DNA of 64,000 nucleotides from positions 62,001 to 126,000 of the forward strand of contig CALJKV010000102.1 in NCBI GenBank assembly GCA_937974245.1, read 5' to 3'. The notes beneath the pieces are model-generated. The model ran no database searches and had not been told where the DNA came from. It saw only the letters and a program-made list of their open reading frames with translations. The position numbers were made by a program, and so were the translations under genes. This document shows positions 9,029-16,985 of the stretch, piece after piece; the stretch's first letter is position 1; each line of letters begins with the position of its first letter. The DNA comes from an uncultured Chloroflexota bacterium (GTDB lineage: Bacteria > Chloroflexota > Anaerolineae > Aggregatilineales > Phototrophicaceae).

Positions 9029-9055
9029 GCAGGTATCCCGTGATACCTGCTTTTT
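9029..9055 (+). terminator. Rho-independent terminator after tRNA-Cys
   Basis: A perfect 9-bp stem GCAGGTATC / GATACCTGC with a CCGT loop is followed by five T residues. It begins 5 nt after the tRNA. The convergent gene on the minus strand ends 12 nt beyond it, but that strand has no T run after the hairpin. Confidence 0.9.
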
Positions 9056-9066
9056 CGTTATTCTAC

Positions 9067-9930
9067 TCAGCCCGACTCCGAGTCGGGAGCAGGCGTAAGC
9101 GTCGGTGACGGCGTAATCTCCGGCTCAGGCAGCCGCGACCACGCCTCCGCACAGGATTGGTCAACCTCACCAGCAAGCCACGACTGCCAGGTATCGAGTG
9201 GCACATCGCGCTCCTCAGGAAATAAATATCCCCTCAGTCGCGGTTGCTCTATTTCTAGCCCGTAACGACCAAGCTCAACAGCCGCGTTGGGAGAATAATA
9301 GAAAACGGTAGAGGCCGCCATACCCTCCAGTAAGGTAGCAACTGCGCACTCGTCACCATCTTGCTGCAGGCCAACCCGTAAGCGTGGTTCCAGATAAATG
9401 AGATCCATCCAGGTTGTGCCGTTCCCGAACGAGAATGACATCATGCGTACAATATCAGGATTACCTAAGTCTTCTAGGCTGTCTGCCAGCGGGATTCTCA
9501 GATCGGGATGTATCAATATGACACCGACCTTTCCATCTTCAATTTCGATTCGATCGCTTATGCCCATTTGATCAAAATACGGTTCTCCGAGATGGAAATA
9601 GTATGTTCCAAAAAAGGTTTCCCCCATAGTAGAGTCAATCGCAAGTTCACCTGTTGGCAGGTAATGAATAGAAGCTGAAACATCTTTCGGGAGGATGATA
9701 TCCTGGTTTTGTTCCAACATCACATCCACATCATGTGCGGTGCTTTCGCCGGGGATTAAGCCCATCCAGCAGGGTGGCGCACAGGTGTCGTAGGGAAAAA
9801 TCGAGCGAATCGGCGTAGGTGTTTCAGTAGTCTCCTGCGCGAAAACCGGGACTATGACCAGCACAGCCAGCACGCCGGTAAGGACGATTCCGGCCCGTTT
9901 TCGTATTTCACTGGAAATGAATTGGCCCAT
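9067..9930 (-). CDS. Secreted or anchored protein with a CxxPCW motif, unknown function
   Basis: About 287 residues. An N-terminal hydrophobic segment (GIVLTGVLAVLVIVPVFAQ) looks like a signal peptide or anchor, followed by a Thr/Pro linker. The next conserved piece, DTCAPPCWMGLIPGESTAHDV, resembles a motif I associate with short exported Chloroflexota proteins (two Cys, a Trp and a GIxPG turn). The C-terminus is a Pro/Thr/Ser-rich tail. No enzymatic motif is visible. ATG at 9930 is preferred (AGGG 9 nt upstream); GTG at 9951 is in frame. It converges on the tRNA-Cys unit. Confidence 0.6.
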   Translation of the reverse strand: MGQFISSEIRKRAGIVLTGVLAVLVIVPVFAQETTETPTPIRSIFPYDTCAPPCWMGLIPGESTAHDVDVMLEQNQDIILPKDVSASIHYLPTGELAIDSTMGETFFGTYYFHLGEPYFDQMGISDRIEIEDGKVGVILIHPDLRIPLADSLEDLGNPDIVRMMSFSFGNGTTWMDLIYLEPRLRVGLQQDGDECAVATLLEGMAASTVFYYSPNAAVELGRYGLEIEQPRLRGYLFPEERDVPLDTWQSWLAGEVDQSCAEAWSRLPEPEITPSPTLTPAPDSESG

Positions 9931-10114
9931 GTGCCGTGCCCTGCCATTCACTGACTCATTCCTAGTGTACCGTTTTTTCCGGCAGTATGACCACCCCGTT
10001 TCCCATCCATCGGCAGAGCGTAGATCACCCGTAGAGCAGTCATCTCTGTACCGGGAAGACGATTACATCTATGATTACAACTGGCCTGACAACTAAGAAG
10101 GAGAAAAGACAATA

Positions 10115-11368
10115 ATGTCCCCCAAAAGGCTGATGACACTGACGATATTGGCACTGATGATGGTGATGGCTTTCCCCCTGATGGCACAGGATTACAACAG
10201 CCTGCTGCTGGCGGCGGTACAGGATCACAACATCTGGCTGTTCGGCTTTGACGATGCGCCCCGGCAGATCACTGACGGTTCAGCCCGGGATTACAGTAAC
10301 CTGGTGTGGAGTGCGGACGGCAACACCCTGGCGTTTGTCGCCCACGATCAGGACTTCAACCCCAACCTGATGCTATATGACCGGAGCAGCAACACCACGA
10401 CACTGGTCGCTAGTGATATTGCCGATGGCTTCCCGGTCAGCTTTGCCTTCGACAGCAGCCAGCTTTTCTATGTGAAGGAAGCGGCTGGCAATGGTGCTTC
10501 CCCCCAGTTCAAGATGGATTTTTACGTCTATGATATAGGCTCTGGCGCTCAAGCGACTCTGACGGCAACCTTCGACTTCGGTGTGGGCTGTGGGGGCGGG
10601 TCACCGTTCCCTGCCGACTGGCGCTATTGGGCTGAAACCAGCGGTCTGGGCGGTTTCCATCTGGTGCTGGAAGTGACACCCTACGGACTGGTGCATAGCA
10701 AGGACTGTGGTGGCGGTGAAACCAGCCTGCTGAACCTGCAAACCGGGGAAGATGTATCGCTCGGCCAGTTAAGCCGTCCCGCCGTTTCCGGTGACCGGAC
10801 AAAAGTGGCCGGGATTATAGACCTGGCAGGAACACGTGAAAATGAGCGGCTGGTGGTGGTTGACCTGCAAAGCGGCCAGCGCACCGAACTCGCCACCATA
10901 CAGACACCCGACCAGGTGGCATGGGCTGCTGGTGGTTCCAGCGTCCTATACTATTCTACACGCCAGCCATCCGGTGAGCCACTGCCTCTCACTGAAGAAG
11001 AAATACAGCGTCTTGTAGCCGTAGTCGGTGAAGGGACAATCCTGAGCTATAACGAGGTGAGCCTCCACCGCTTTGACCTGAACACCAATACGGACACAGA
11101 ATTGTACCGGGATTTCGGGTATGCTACCGGCCGGATGACGGCACTCTTCGGTGGTAACACGCTGATCTTCAGCCAAGTGCCCAATATGGTGGACTGGTAT
11201 CGCGCCATCGCCGACGGCACGATTGACAACCAGGGCAACTCGAATTACATGGAAGATTCCGAGCAACTGGTACTGGTTGAACTGCGGAGTCTGCCGCTGG
11301 ATGGTGGCCCGGTCAGCCTGATCGGCGCCGATCTGAATATGGCAGCCATCAACCCGGCGTCCAGTTAA
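10115..11368 (+). CDS. Secreted TolB-like beta-propeller protein
   Basis: 417 residues with a clear signal peptide (LMTLTILALMMVMAFPLMAQ) and cleavage near residue 25. Repeated blades of the PD40/TolB kind are visible: WSADGNTLAFVAHDQ, MLYDRSSNTTTLVA, VDLQSGQRTELATIQTPDQVAWAAGGSSVLYYSTRQ. No catalytic domain is attached. Exported propellers of this type usually serve as binding platforms, so ligand and partner cannot be named. A GGAGAA Shine-Dalgarno precedes the ATG, and a strong terminator follows, so it is a single-gene unit. Confidence 0.75.
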   Translation: MSPKRLMTLTILALMMVMAFPLMAQDYNSLLLAAVQDHNIWLFGFDDAPRQITDGSARDYSNLVWSADGNTLAFVAHDQDFNPNLMLYDRSSNTTTLVASDIADGFPVSFAFDSSQLFYVKEAAGNGASPQFKMDFYVYDIGSGAQATLTATFDFGVGCGGGSPFPADWRYWAETSGLGGFHLVLEVTPYGLVHSKDCGGGETSLLNLQTGEDVSLGQLSRPAVSGDRTKVAGIIDLAGTRENERLVVVDLQSGQRTELATIQTPDQVAWAAGGSSVLYYSTRQPSGEPLPLTEEEIQRLVAVVGEGTILSYNEVSLHRFDLNTNTDTELYRDFGYATGRMTALFGGNTLIFSQVPNMVDWYRAIADGTIDNQGNSNYMEDSEQLVLVELRSLPLDGGPVSLIGADLNMAAINPASS

Positions 11369-11380
11369 GACCTGACGCAG

Positions 11381-11415
11381 AATCCCCTCTTCATTCGTGG
11401 AGAGGGGATTTTTTT
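11381..11415 (+). terminator. Rho-independent terminator
   Basis: A perfect 10-bp stem AATCCCCTCT / AGAGGGGATT with a 10-nt loop is followed by five more T residues. It ends the propeller gene transcript. Confidence 0.9.
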
Positions 11416-11591
11416 ACTGCTGCGGAGAAGTCCTACACGATTCCCATCTCAGACAGGGCGCCTTCAGTCTACACGGTTTCCGGGTTACATAGGCAACGGT
11501 TTCCCCGCTAGTGCCATACGTCCTCTGGCGGTCAGGCGCGGCCTGCGCTAGACTGATGCCGGTTTACCAGTTAGAACGAGAGTGTATCAAC

Positions 11592-12980
11592 ATGCGAATC
11601 CCCATTGGATTAGTCCTGGTTGTCGCGGTGATCGCGGTGGTTCTGGTCGTCATCGGCGGGCAGATGCTCATCCAGCCCGACGTGCGGCTGCTGCCCCAGG
11701 CCAGTTTTCTGCTCGACACCATCACCCCCAACGCGGACGGCGCGGACGACATCACGGTTTTCACCTACAGCCTGTCGCGCAACGCCCATATCACCATGTA
11801 CTTTGAAGCCGAAGGCGGTACAGTATACGGCTTTCGCGAGGATCAACCCCGCATCCCCGGTGATTACCGGGTAGAATTCAGCGGCGTGGTGGACGGTTAC
11901 ACCCTTCCCGGCGAACAGATACGCGGTGAAGTGCTGCGCCGCCTGATGCCGGACGGGCAGTATACCTGGGTGCTTAACGCGGTGGGCGAGGGCGGTGAAA
12001 GTGACTCGTGGACAGGCGTTTTCACAATTCAGGATGGCGACCCCGTGCTGCCGGAACTGGTGGATTTCAGCATATCACCAACGGTTTTTACGCCCAATCA
12101 GGATGGTATCTATGACCGGTCACAGATCAATGTGTATCTGACGAAAGACGCTGATCTTTCAGTGTACCTGGAGGATGCCACCGGCGTGCGTCTGTATGTG
12201 CCGGAGCGCGAAGAAGGGCGGCAGCCGGGCGAGGCCGGACGCCATACTTACGACTACGAGGGCGGGGTTGACCTGGGCGCAGACCCGCCAGCCGATGGCA
12301 CCTACACGGTGTACGCTGTTGCCCAGGACGCGGTAGGACAGATCGTCCAGCAGACAGCGACGCTCACGATTGAGACGGGCGGCAAGCCGCTGGCAGAAAT
12401 CGTGCCGCAGCCAGTGGGAGCGAGCGTCGTATTCGATATCGCTGCCTACGATGAACGCTATTTCACCGACGCCAAAGAACAGGGCAGCCTAGTCGCGCCA
12501 CCGGATGACCCGCAGTCTTTGAATCTGACGGCCATCACCCTGCCGGTTGGCGATTTGCTGGTATTCAAACTAACGATTGAGAATTATGGGGACGTGCCAA
12601 TCCGCACTACTGGCCCCGAACCCGGCACGGTCTACCAGCAGGAGCAGCGGGCGGCTACGCTGGGCTGGCTGGACGAATCCGGCGCGTGGCGCGTGGGGAT
12701 TAACTGCGATAATACTCTCAGTGACTACCCCTGGCGCTGGGCCGTCGGCACGCGCGGCGATAATCTGGTTGAAGTCGCAGACCCGGCGACTGGCAACACC
12801 TACTTTTACCTGCCCGCCGGGGCACAAAGCGTCATCTGGGGCGCGGTGCGTATGACCGACCTGGTGGAAGCCCGTAACCCGCAAAACTGCTGGGCGGGGC
12901 TGATTCATGAGGATGTTGAGATCAGCGAAGTCAACTCACGAGTCGGGGCGCGGGAAATCGAACTGGTGGAAACAAAGTAG
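11592..12980 (+). CDS. Membrane-anchored protein with FlgD-type Ig-like domains
   Basis: About 462 residues from ATG 11592; the frame is open further upstream without a sensible protein sequence. One N-terminal transmembrane helix (IGLVLVVAVIAVVLVVIGGQ) anchors an extracytoplasmic protein. Two Ig-like modules of the FlgD/CHU_C family follow, each opened by the calcium-loop-like phrase ITPNADGADDITVFTYSLS or ISPTVFTPNQDGIYDRSQIN (asparagine/aspartate-rich, then a strand). A C-terminal domain of about 180 residues is not recognised and contains two Cys (INCDNT, NCWAG). It is likely a surface structural or adhesion component; no enzymatic motif is seen. Confidence 0.65.
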   Translation: MRIPIGLVLVVAVIAVVLVVIGGQMLIQPDVRLLPQASFLLDTITPNADGADDITVFTYSLSRNAHITMYFEAEGGTVYGFREDQPRIPGDYRVEFSGVVDGYTLPGEQIRGEVLRRLMPDGQYTWVLNAVGEGGESDSWTGVFTIQDGDPVLPELVDFSISPTVFTPNQDGIYDRSQINVYLTKDADLSVYLEDATGVRLYVPEREEGRQPGEAGRHTYDYEGGVDLGADPPADGTYTVYAVAQDAVGQIVQQTATLTIETGGKPLAEIVPQPVGASVVFDIAAYDERYFTDAKEQGSLVAPPDDPQSLNLTAITLPVGDLLVFKLTIENYGDVPIRTTGPEPGTVYQQEQRAATLGWLDESGAWRVGINCDNTLSDYPWRWAVGTRGDNLVEVADPATGNTYFYLPAGAQSVIWGAVRMTDLVEARNPQNCWAGLIHEDVEISEVNSRVGAREIELVETK

Positions 12981-13033
12981 GTCGTGCTAAGCCAGAAGCA
13001 ATAAAAAGTGCCGAGTAAATGGTTGAAAGTCAG

Positions 13034-13082
13034 TAGCCAGTTAGCCCATAGCTGTGCAAACAGCTAAATTACTAACTGGCTA
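13034..13082. terminator. Two-tier palindrome between convergent genes
   Basis: An outer stem TAGCCAGTTAG (13034-13044) / CTAACTGGCTA (13072-13082) is perfect over 11 bp. It encloses an inner stem AGCTGT / ACAGCT (13050-13065) with a 4-nt loop. It sits between the ends of two convergent genes (12980 and 13096), which suggests a bidirectional terminator or transcript-end structure. There is no long T run, so intrinsic termination is not certain. Confidence 0.55.
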
Positions 13083-13095
13083 TATAGCTAATCCC

Positions 13096-14040
13096 CTATC
13101 CCCCGGCTGCCCAGGCGGCGATACGCCGGGCGGCGGCACGTCCCTGCTCCACACGGCCAACGAGATCAGTCTGCCGGTAGTCACTGCCAATCAGCGCCAC
13201 ACCGGGCGGAAGAAGAGTCTCAATTGTCCTCATGTTCGCCTCATACCCTGCCGAGAGGTGCGCCAGTGGGTCGGCTTCCGGCCAGTGGGTGACAACGTTC
13301 GTCACGATTTCTGGCAGATTCAGTCGGCTTTGCAGCATGGTAATGAGTTCATCTGGTGTGGGAATTTGCCCGGCCTGGAAGCGCAGGCCTAGCTGTATAA
13401 GTAATCCATCGGACGGCACACGGTCCGGGTGATCGGTTTCGTAGTAGTAGGCGACGGCCATATCCCAGATGCGCCGTCCTGGATGCTGGAATGCCTCGCG
13501 CCGGACGCCAATACCAACCCGCACAACTGTGTCATACGGGAAACCAGCCAGACGCTGGCTGACCTCCGGGCGTAGGGTGCGGAACATACGCTCGGCATGG
13601 CGGGCCGGCGCGGCGACGATGAGCGCCCCGGCATCCCACATCAGGCCATTTTCCATGCAGAGCGTGAAACGCTCGTCAAGCTGACCGATGCTGCTTACCG
13701 CCATACGGTGGATGATCGTCCCGGTCAGCCGTCCGGCCAGTGCGTTCACCAAACTGGCTGTGCCTTCCTTGAAAACCTGCCATGATTTGCCTGCCGGGCT
13801 GGTCAGAGGGTAAAGTGAATCCGACAGTCCAAGTTCAGTCAGCAGCGGCCACTCGGCAGGCAGGTGAAACGCGAATGGGCCATCATCCATCAGAAAACCC
13901 TCGCGTCGGGTACTGCACAGGCTGCCGCCCAATTGCTTTTTGACTTCAATCAGACGGTAAGGAACGCCCCGCAATTCAAGTTCATAGGCGGCACTCAATC
14001 CACTCAATCCGCCACCAATAATCACGACATCACGAATCAA
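13096..14040 (-). CDS. FAD-dependent oxidoreductase, protoporphyrinogen-oxidase-like
   Basis: 314 residues with an N-terminal dinucleotide-binding fold (VVIIGGGLSGLSAAYELELRG then YRLIEVKKQLGG) and a C-terminal FAD-closing segment (PPGVALIGSDYRQTDLVGRVEQGRAAARRI). This is the layout of the HemY/monoamine-oxidase-like amino-oxidase family. It is much shorter than true HemY (about 450 residues), because the inserted substrate domain is small, so haem synthesis is not a safe call; carotenoid or amine oxidation are equally possible. The start appears to be TTG, with GGAG 12 nt upstream. It lies 21 nt downstream of the TIR-WD40 gene on the same strand and may be co-transcribed. Confidence 0.7.
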   Translation of the reverse strand: MIRDVVIIGGGLSGLSAAYELELRGVPYRLIEVKKQLGGSLCSTRREGFLMDDGPFAFHLPAEWPLLTELGLSDSLYPLTSPAGKSWQVFKEGTASLVNALAGRLTGTIIHRMAVSSIGQLDERFTLCMENGLMWDAGALIVAAPARHAERMFRTLRPEVSQRLAGFPYDTVVRVGIGVRREAFQHPGRRIWDMAVAYYYETDHPDRVPSDGLLIQLGLRFQAGQIPTPDELITMLQSRLNLPEIVTNVVTHWPEADPLAHLSAGYEANMRTIETLLPPGVALIGSDYRQTDLVGRVEQGRAAARRIAAWAAGG

Positions 14041-14061
14041 ACTATCTGTAATCTCCCACTA

Positions 14062-16416
14062 CTACTCAAACGGCGCGGCGAAGTAAATCGATTTGTCCCC
14101 TTCGGCGATCCAGCCATCCACGGCATTAATCCCAAACAACACGTGGAACCAGGCAAAACCGTCAACGCATTCCGGCCCACCCACCACCCGGAAAGTCTGG
14201 TTGGGTGATAAGCGGTCTATGATCGAACGGGTCAACCCGGCGCCGGCACGCACACGCAGCGTGTCATCTGTGCCATCATCCAGCACAATCCCCCGAACGC
14301 CCGTGTATAGCCTTGATACAGGAATATCGGGACAACTGGGAATGCCATCCGCAGGGGGCAGCGCATTCGGCACAATGGGTAAACCAATCTGCAAGCGTTC
14401 TTCGTCCGTCAGCTGGCGAGTCTTGCAGCACTCCTCCGCGAAAGCAACTAAACGATCTTTGCTTGTCCATATTTCCCACAGGCGGGCGGTCTGGTCCGCG
14501 CTAACCGTCGCCAGAAATGTGCCATCCGGTGACCACTTCGCGGCATATACCGCAGCGGTATGGCTGGTGTAGGTAATCAATTCCGTACCAGTAGTCGCAT
14601 CCCAGACCCGGGCAGTACCATCCTTGCTGGTCGTCACAAGACGCTGGCTGTCCGGCGACCAGGCGACATCCAGCACATCATCCACGTGTCCAAACAGCGT
14701 GAACAGGAGTGCCCCGGTCTGTGCGTCGTAAATCCGGGCGGTGCGGTCAGCGCTGGCGGTAGCGATGCGAGTGCCATCCGGTGACCAGACGGCCCGGTTG
14801 ATCTCACGGGTATGTCCGCTGAGGCTCAGCAACGAATCACCCGTCAACGCATTCCAGACACGGGCGGTTTTGTCGTCACTCGCAGTCAAAATCCGTCTGC
14901 CGTCCGCCGACCAGATCGCACGATTAACTGCGCGGGTATGACCGCCCCCCTCGATGTGCAGTTCTCGCAGAGCCTGTCCGGTGGTCGCATCCCAGATAAT
15001 GGCGATATTATCTTCGCTGGCAGTCACAAGCTGTGTCCCACCTGGCGACCAGGCTACACTGTTGACGGCTTGCGTGTGTCCATTCAGGGTAAACAGCAGC
15101 GCCCCGGTGGTCGCATCCCAGATGCGAGCGGTGCTATCGGCGCTGGCGGAAGCAATCCTCATACCGTCCGGCGACCAAACCGCCTGCAAAACCGAATCCG
15201 TGTGGCCTGCAAACGTGATAAAAGATGCGCCGGCGGTGAGATCCCACGCTTTCACCGTGTCATCGTCACTGGCGGTCACAAGGCGTGCCCCATCCGGCGA
15301 CCAGGCTACGCTATTGACCTGTCCATCATGGCGCAGGCTGTAGCTCTGCTGCCCGGTTTCCGCCACCCAAACCTTAGCCGTATAGTCGTCACTGGCCGTC
15401 GCAACCCACATCCCGTCCGGCGACCAGGCCACATCAACTACCTCGGCGGTGTGTCCGGCCAGTTCAACTCTGGCAAATTCATCACGCACGGCCAGACCCA
15501 GGGCGCGTTCAGCCTGCCAGGTATACACCTTGAGCGCCTCCAGACCCAGCAGTACCGCCCTGCTCTGAAGTGTCTGCGCTGTCGCTTCATTGCCTGTGCT
15601 TCGACTGCGTTCCGCCTCATTACGCGCGACTTCCGCCTGCCCCGCTAAGGCGATGGAACGTGCGATTGACTCCTGCAAGATGGCCTCACGAGCACTGGCA
15701 TCGGCAATCGAGCGCTGGTTGTTCGCCTCCCAGAACAGGAAGAAAGAGAGAACCGCCAGCCCCAACGACACAACCAGTGCCACCGATACCCCGGCCAGCA
15801 GTCGGCGCTGGCGGGCAAGAGCGGCCTGACGGCTGGCACCAATATACTCGGCATGAAGGGCAGTGGGTTTGGGGCTTTTGGCGATGCTGTGTTCCAGCCA
15901 GGTTTCCGCGTTTTTTAGCTCATCACCCTGCAGAAGAAAGCTGGGGTTGCGCTTGCCACTATCCCACTCTTTGGCATGAACCAGCAGGCGCGTATGTTCA
16001 CGCACATGGCTTAAATCAGTATCCAGCGCCGTCAATAATTTCTGAAAAGCGGTATCAAAATCGTCGCTTTCGCGAAAGAATATCCAGTTGTGTGACCCGA
16101 TGGACGGGTGCATGAGCTTCTGATCCGCCGGTTCAACCACGGGCCGGTGCAAAATAGGGATCATGCGTTTATTGTTGGCAATCGCGTGGTCTATTTCACG
16201 ACGGCAGACCTCCGAACGCACCGAGTCCGGGCTGATGACAAAGGCAAAGGTATCCGTTCCCTCAATGCCGTTCTGAACTTCGCGCCACCAGTCCGCCGTT
16301 AACGGGATATCTTCCCAGTCCACCCAGACGTCGCGTTCAAATTTTGCCAGGGATTCATGCAGGCGATGAACAAAAGTCGTATCTTTGCGTGAATAAGAAA
16401 TAAACACGTCGGCCAT
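14062..16416 (-). CDS. TIR - transmembrane - WD40 (8 repeats) - SH3 multidomain protein
   Basis: 784 residues. A TIR domain (1 to about 130) starts DVFISYSRKD and contains SEVCRREID, where E74 sits at the position of the catalytic Glu of TIR NADases. A linker (about 140-200) of the kind seen in TIR- or caspase-WD40 proteins includes SFLLQGDELKNAETWLEHSI and EYIGASRQAAL. One transmembrane helix (206-229) and an Ala/Glu/Arg-rich helical stretch (230-310) follow. Eight WD40 repeats (about 318-655), mostly GHTxxVxxVxWSPDG, come next, and then a bacterial SH3-like domain (about 706-784, LRVRAGAG then GWIAEGD). Cytosolic TIR and outside propeller/SH3 would make it receptor-like. SH3b often binds cell wall. 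GGAG lies 6 nt before the ATG. Confidence 0.9.
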   Translation of the reverse strand: MADVFISYSRKDTTFVHRLHESLAKFERDVWVDWEDIPLTADWWREVQNGIEGTDTFAFVISPDSVRSEVCRREIDHAIANNKRMIPILHRPVVEPADQKLMHPSIGSHNWIFFRESDDFDTAFQKLLTALDTDLSHVREHTRLLVHAKEWDSGKRNPSFLLQGDELKNAETWLEHSIAKSPKPTALHAEYIGASRQAALARQRRLLAGVSVALVVSLGLAVLSFFLFWEANNQRSIADASAREAILQESIARSIALAGQAEVARNEAERSRSTGNEATAQTLQSRAVLLGLEALKVYTWQAERALGLAVRDEFARVELAGHTAEVVDVAWSPDGMWVATASDDYTAKVWVAETGQQSYSLRHDGQVNSVAWSPDGARLVTASDDDTVKAWDLTAGASFITFAGHTDSVLQAVWSPDGMRIASASADSTARIWDATTGALLFTLNGHTQAVNSVAWSPGGTQLVTASEDNIAIIWDATTGQALRELHIEGGGHTRAVNRAIWSADGRRILTASDDKTARVWNALTGDSLLSLSGHTREINRAVWSPDGTRIATASADRTARIYDAQTGALLFTLFGHVDDVLDVAWSPDSQRLVTTSKDGTARVWDATTGTELITYTSHTAAVYAAKWSPDGTFLATVSADQTARLWEIWTSKDRLVAFAEECCKTRQLTDEERLQIGLPIVPNALPPADGIPSCPDIPVSRLYTGVRGIVLDDGTDDTLRVRAGAGLTRSIIDRLSPNQTFRVVGGPECVDGFAWFHVLFGINAVDGWIAEGDKSIYFAAPFE

Positions 16417-16500
16417 ACTTGACTCCGTGTGATTGAGAGATTATTTGCCGGTTGTGTGTTAAGTATACACCAAGTACGAAACGGGTGAGGAGGGCATTGG

Positions 16501-16944
16501 TTATTCGTTGGTGAGTGTTGATAAAGCCGGCTCATAGGCCAGAATATGTTCACGCCACGAGTCCGGGACCGGGATGGTGCGCTTTTGCTGGTAATCATAA
16601 GAAACCAGCGTCGTCGCACTCAGCGCGGCAACTTCCGACTGATCATCTGCCGTGCGCATCACCACATGCTCGATCTCAAAACTCTTGTTCCCCATACGGC
16701 TGACGCGGGTATATAGCTCAACCCGGTCATCATAGAGCAAAGGTGCTTTGTACTCGATCACCACTTTTGCCAGAATCATGCCGAGTTCTGACCAGTTGGT
16801 ATGGGGGGCGCAGACCTCATGTATATAGCGGATGCGGGCGGTTTCCAGGTAGGTCAGATACTTGGCGTTATTCACATGCCCCATCGCGTCCAGGTCGCCA
16901 AAACGCACCTCAATCGAAATAGAATGACGGAAATTTTCGAGCAT
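16501..16944 (-). CDS. Acyl-CoA thioesterase, 4HBT (YbgC-like) hotdog fold
   Basis: 147 residues, a single hotdog domain. The active-site signature is VRFGDLDAMGHVNNAKYLTYLE, with the Asp (in DAMGH) expected to be catalytic as in 4-hydroxybenzoyl-CoA thioesterase. These enzymes hydrolyse aromatic or aliphatic acyl-CoA; the chain preference cannot be read. ATG at 16944 has GGGG 8 nt upstream, and GTG at 16950 is also in frame. It stands alone between divergent functions, upstream of the TIR protein on the same strand with an 84-nt gap. Confidence 0.9.
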   Translation of the reverse strand: MLENFRHSISIEVRFGDLDAMGHVNNAKYLTYLETARIRYIHEVCAPHTNWSELGMILAKVVIEYKAPLLYDDRVELYTRVSRMGNKSFEIEHVVMRTADDQSEVAALSATTLVSYDYQQKRTIPVPDSWREHILAYEPALSTLTNE

Positions 16945-16985
16945 CTTCACCGCCCCTTATTGCCATACTGTGCATTTTCGCCGTA

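Noticed and set aside
11511..11591. Upstream extension of the FlgD-Ig protein
   Set aside because: The extension contains no signal sequence and pushes the anchor helix away from the N-terminus.
13096..14040. True HemY/HemG protoporphyrinogen oxidase
   Set aside because: The protein is about 130 residues too short and no other haem gene is near, so only a family-level call is made.
14062..16416. Phage-defence island around the TIR gene
   Set aside because: Neighbours are an oxidoreductase, a thioesterase and wall proteins; nothing else points to defence.
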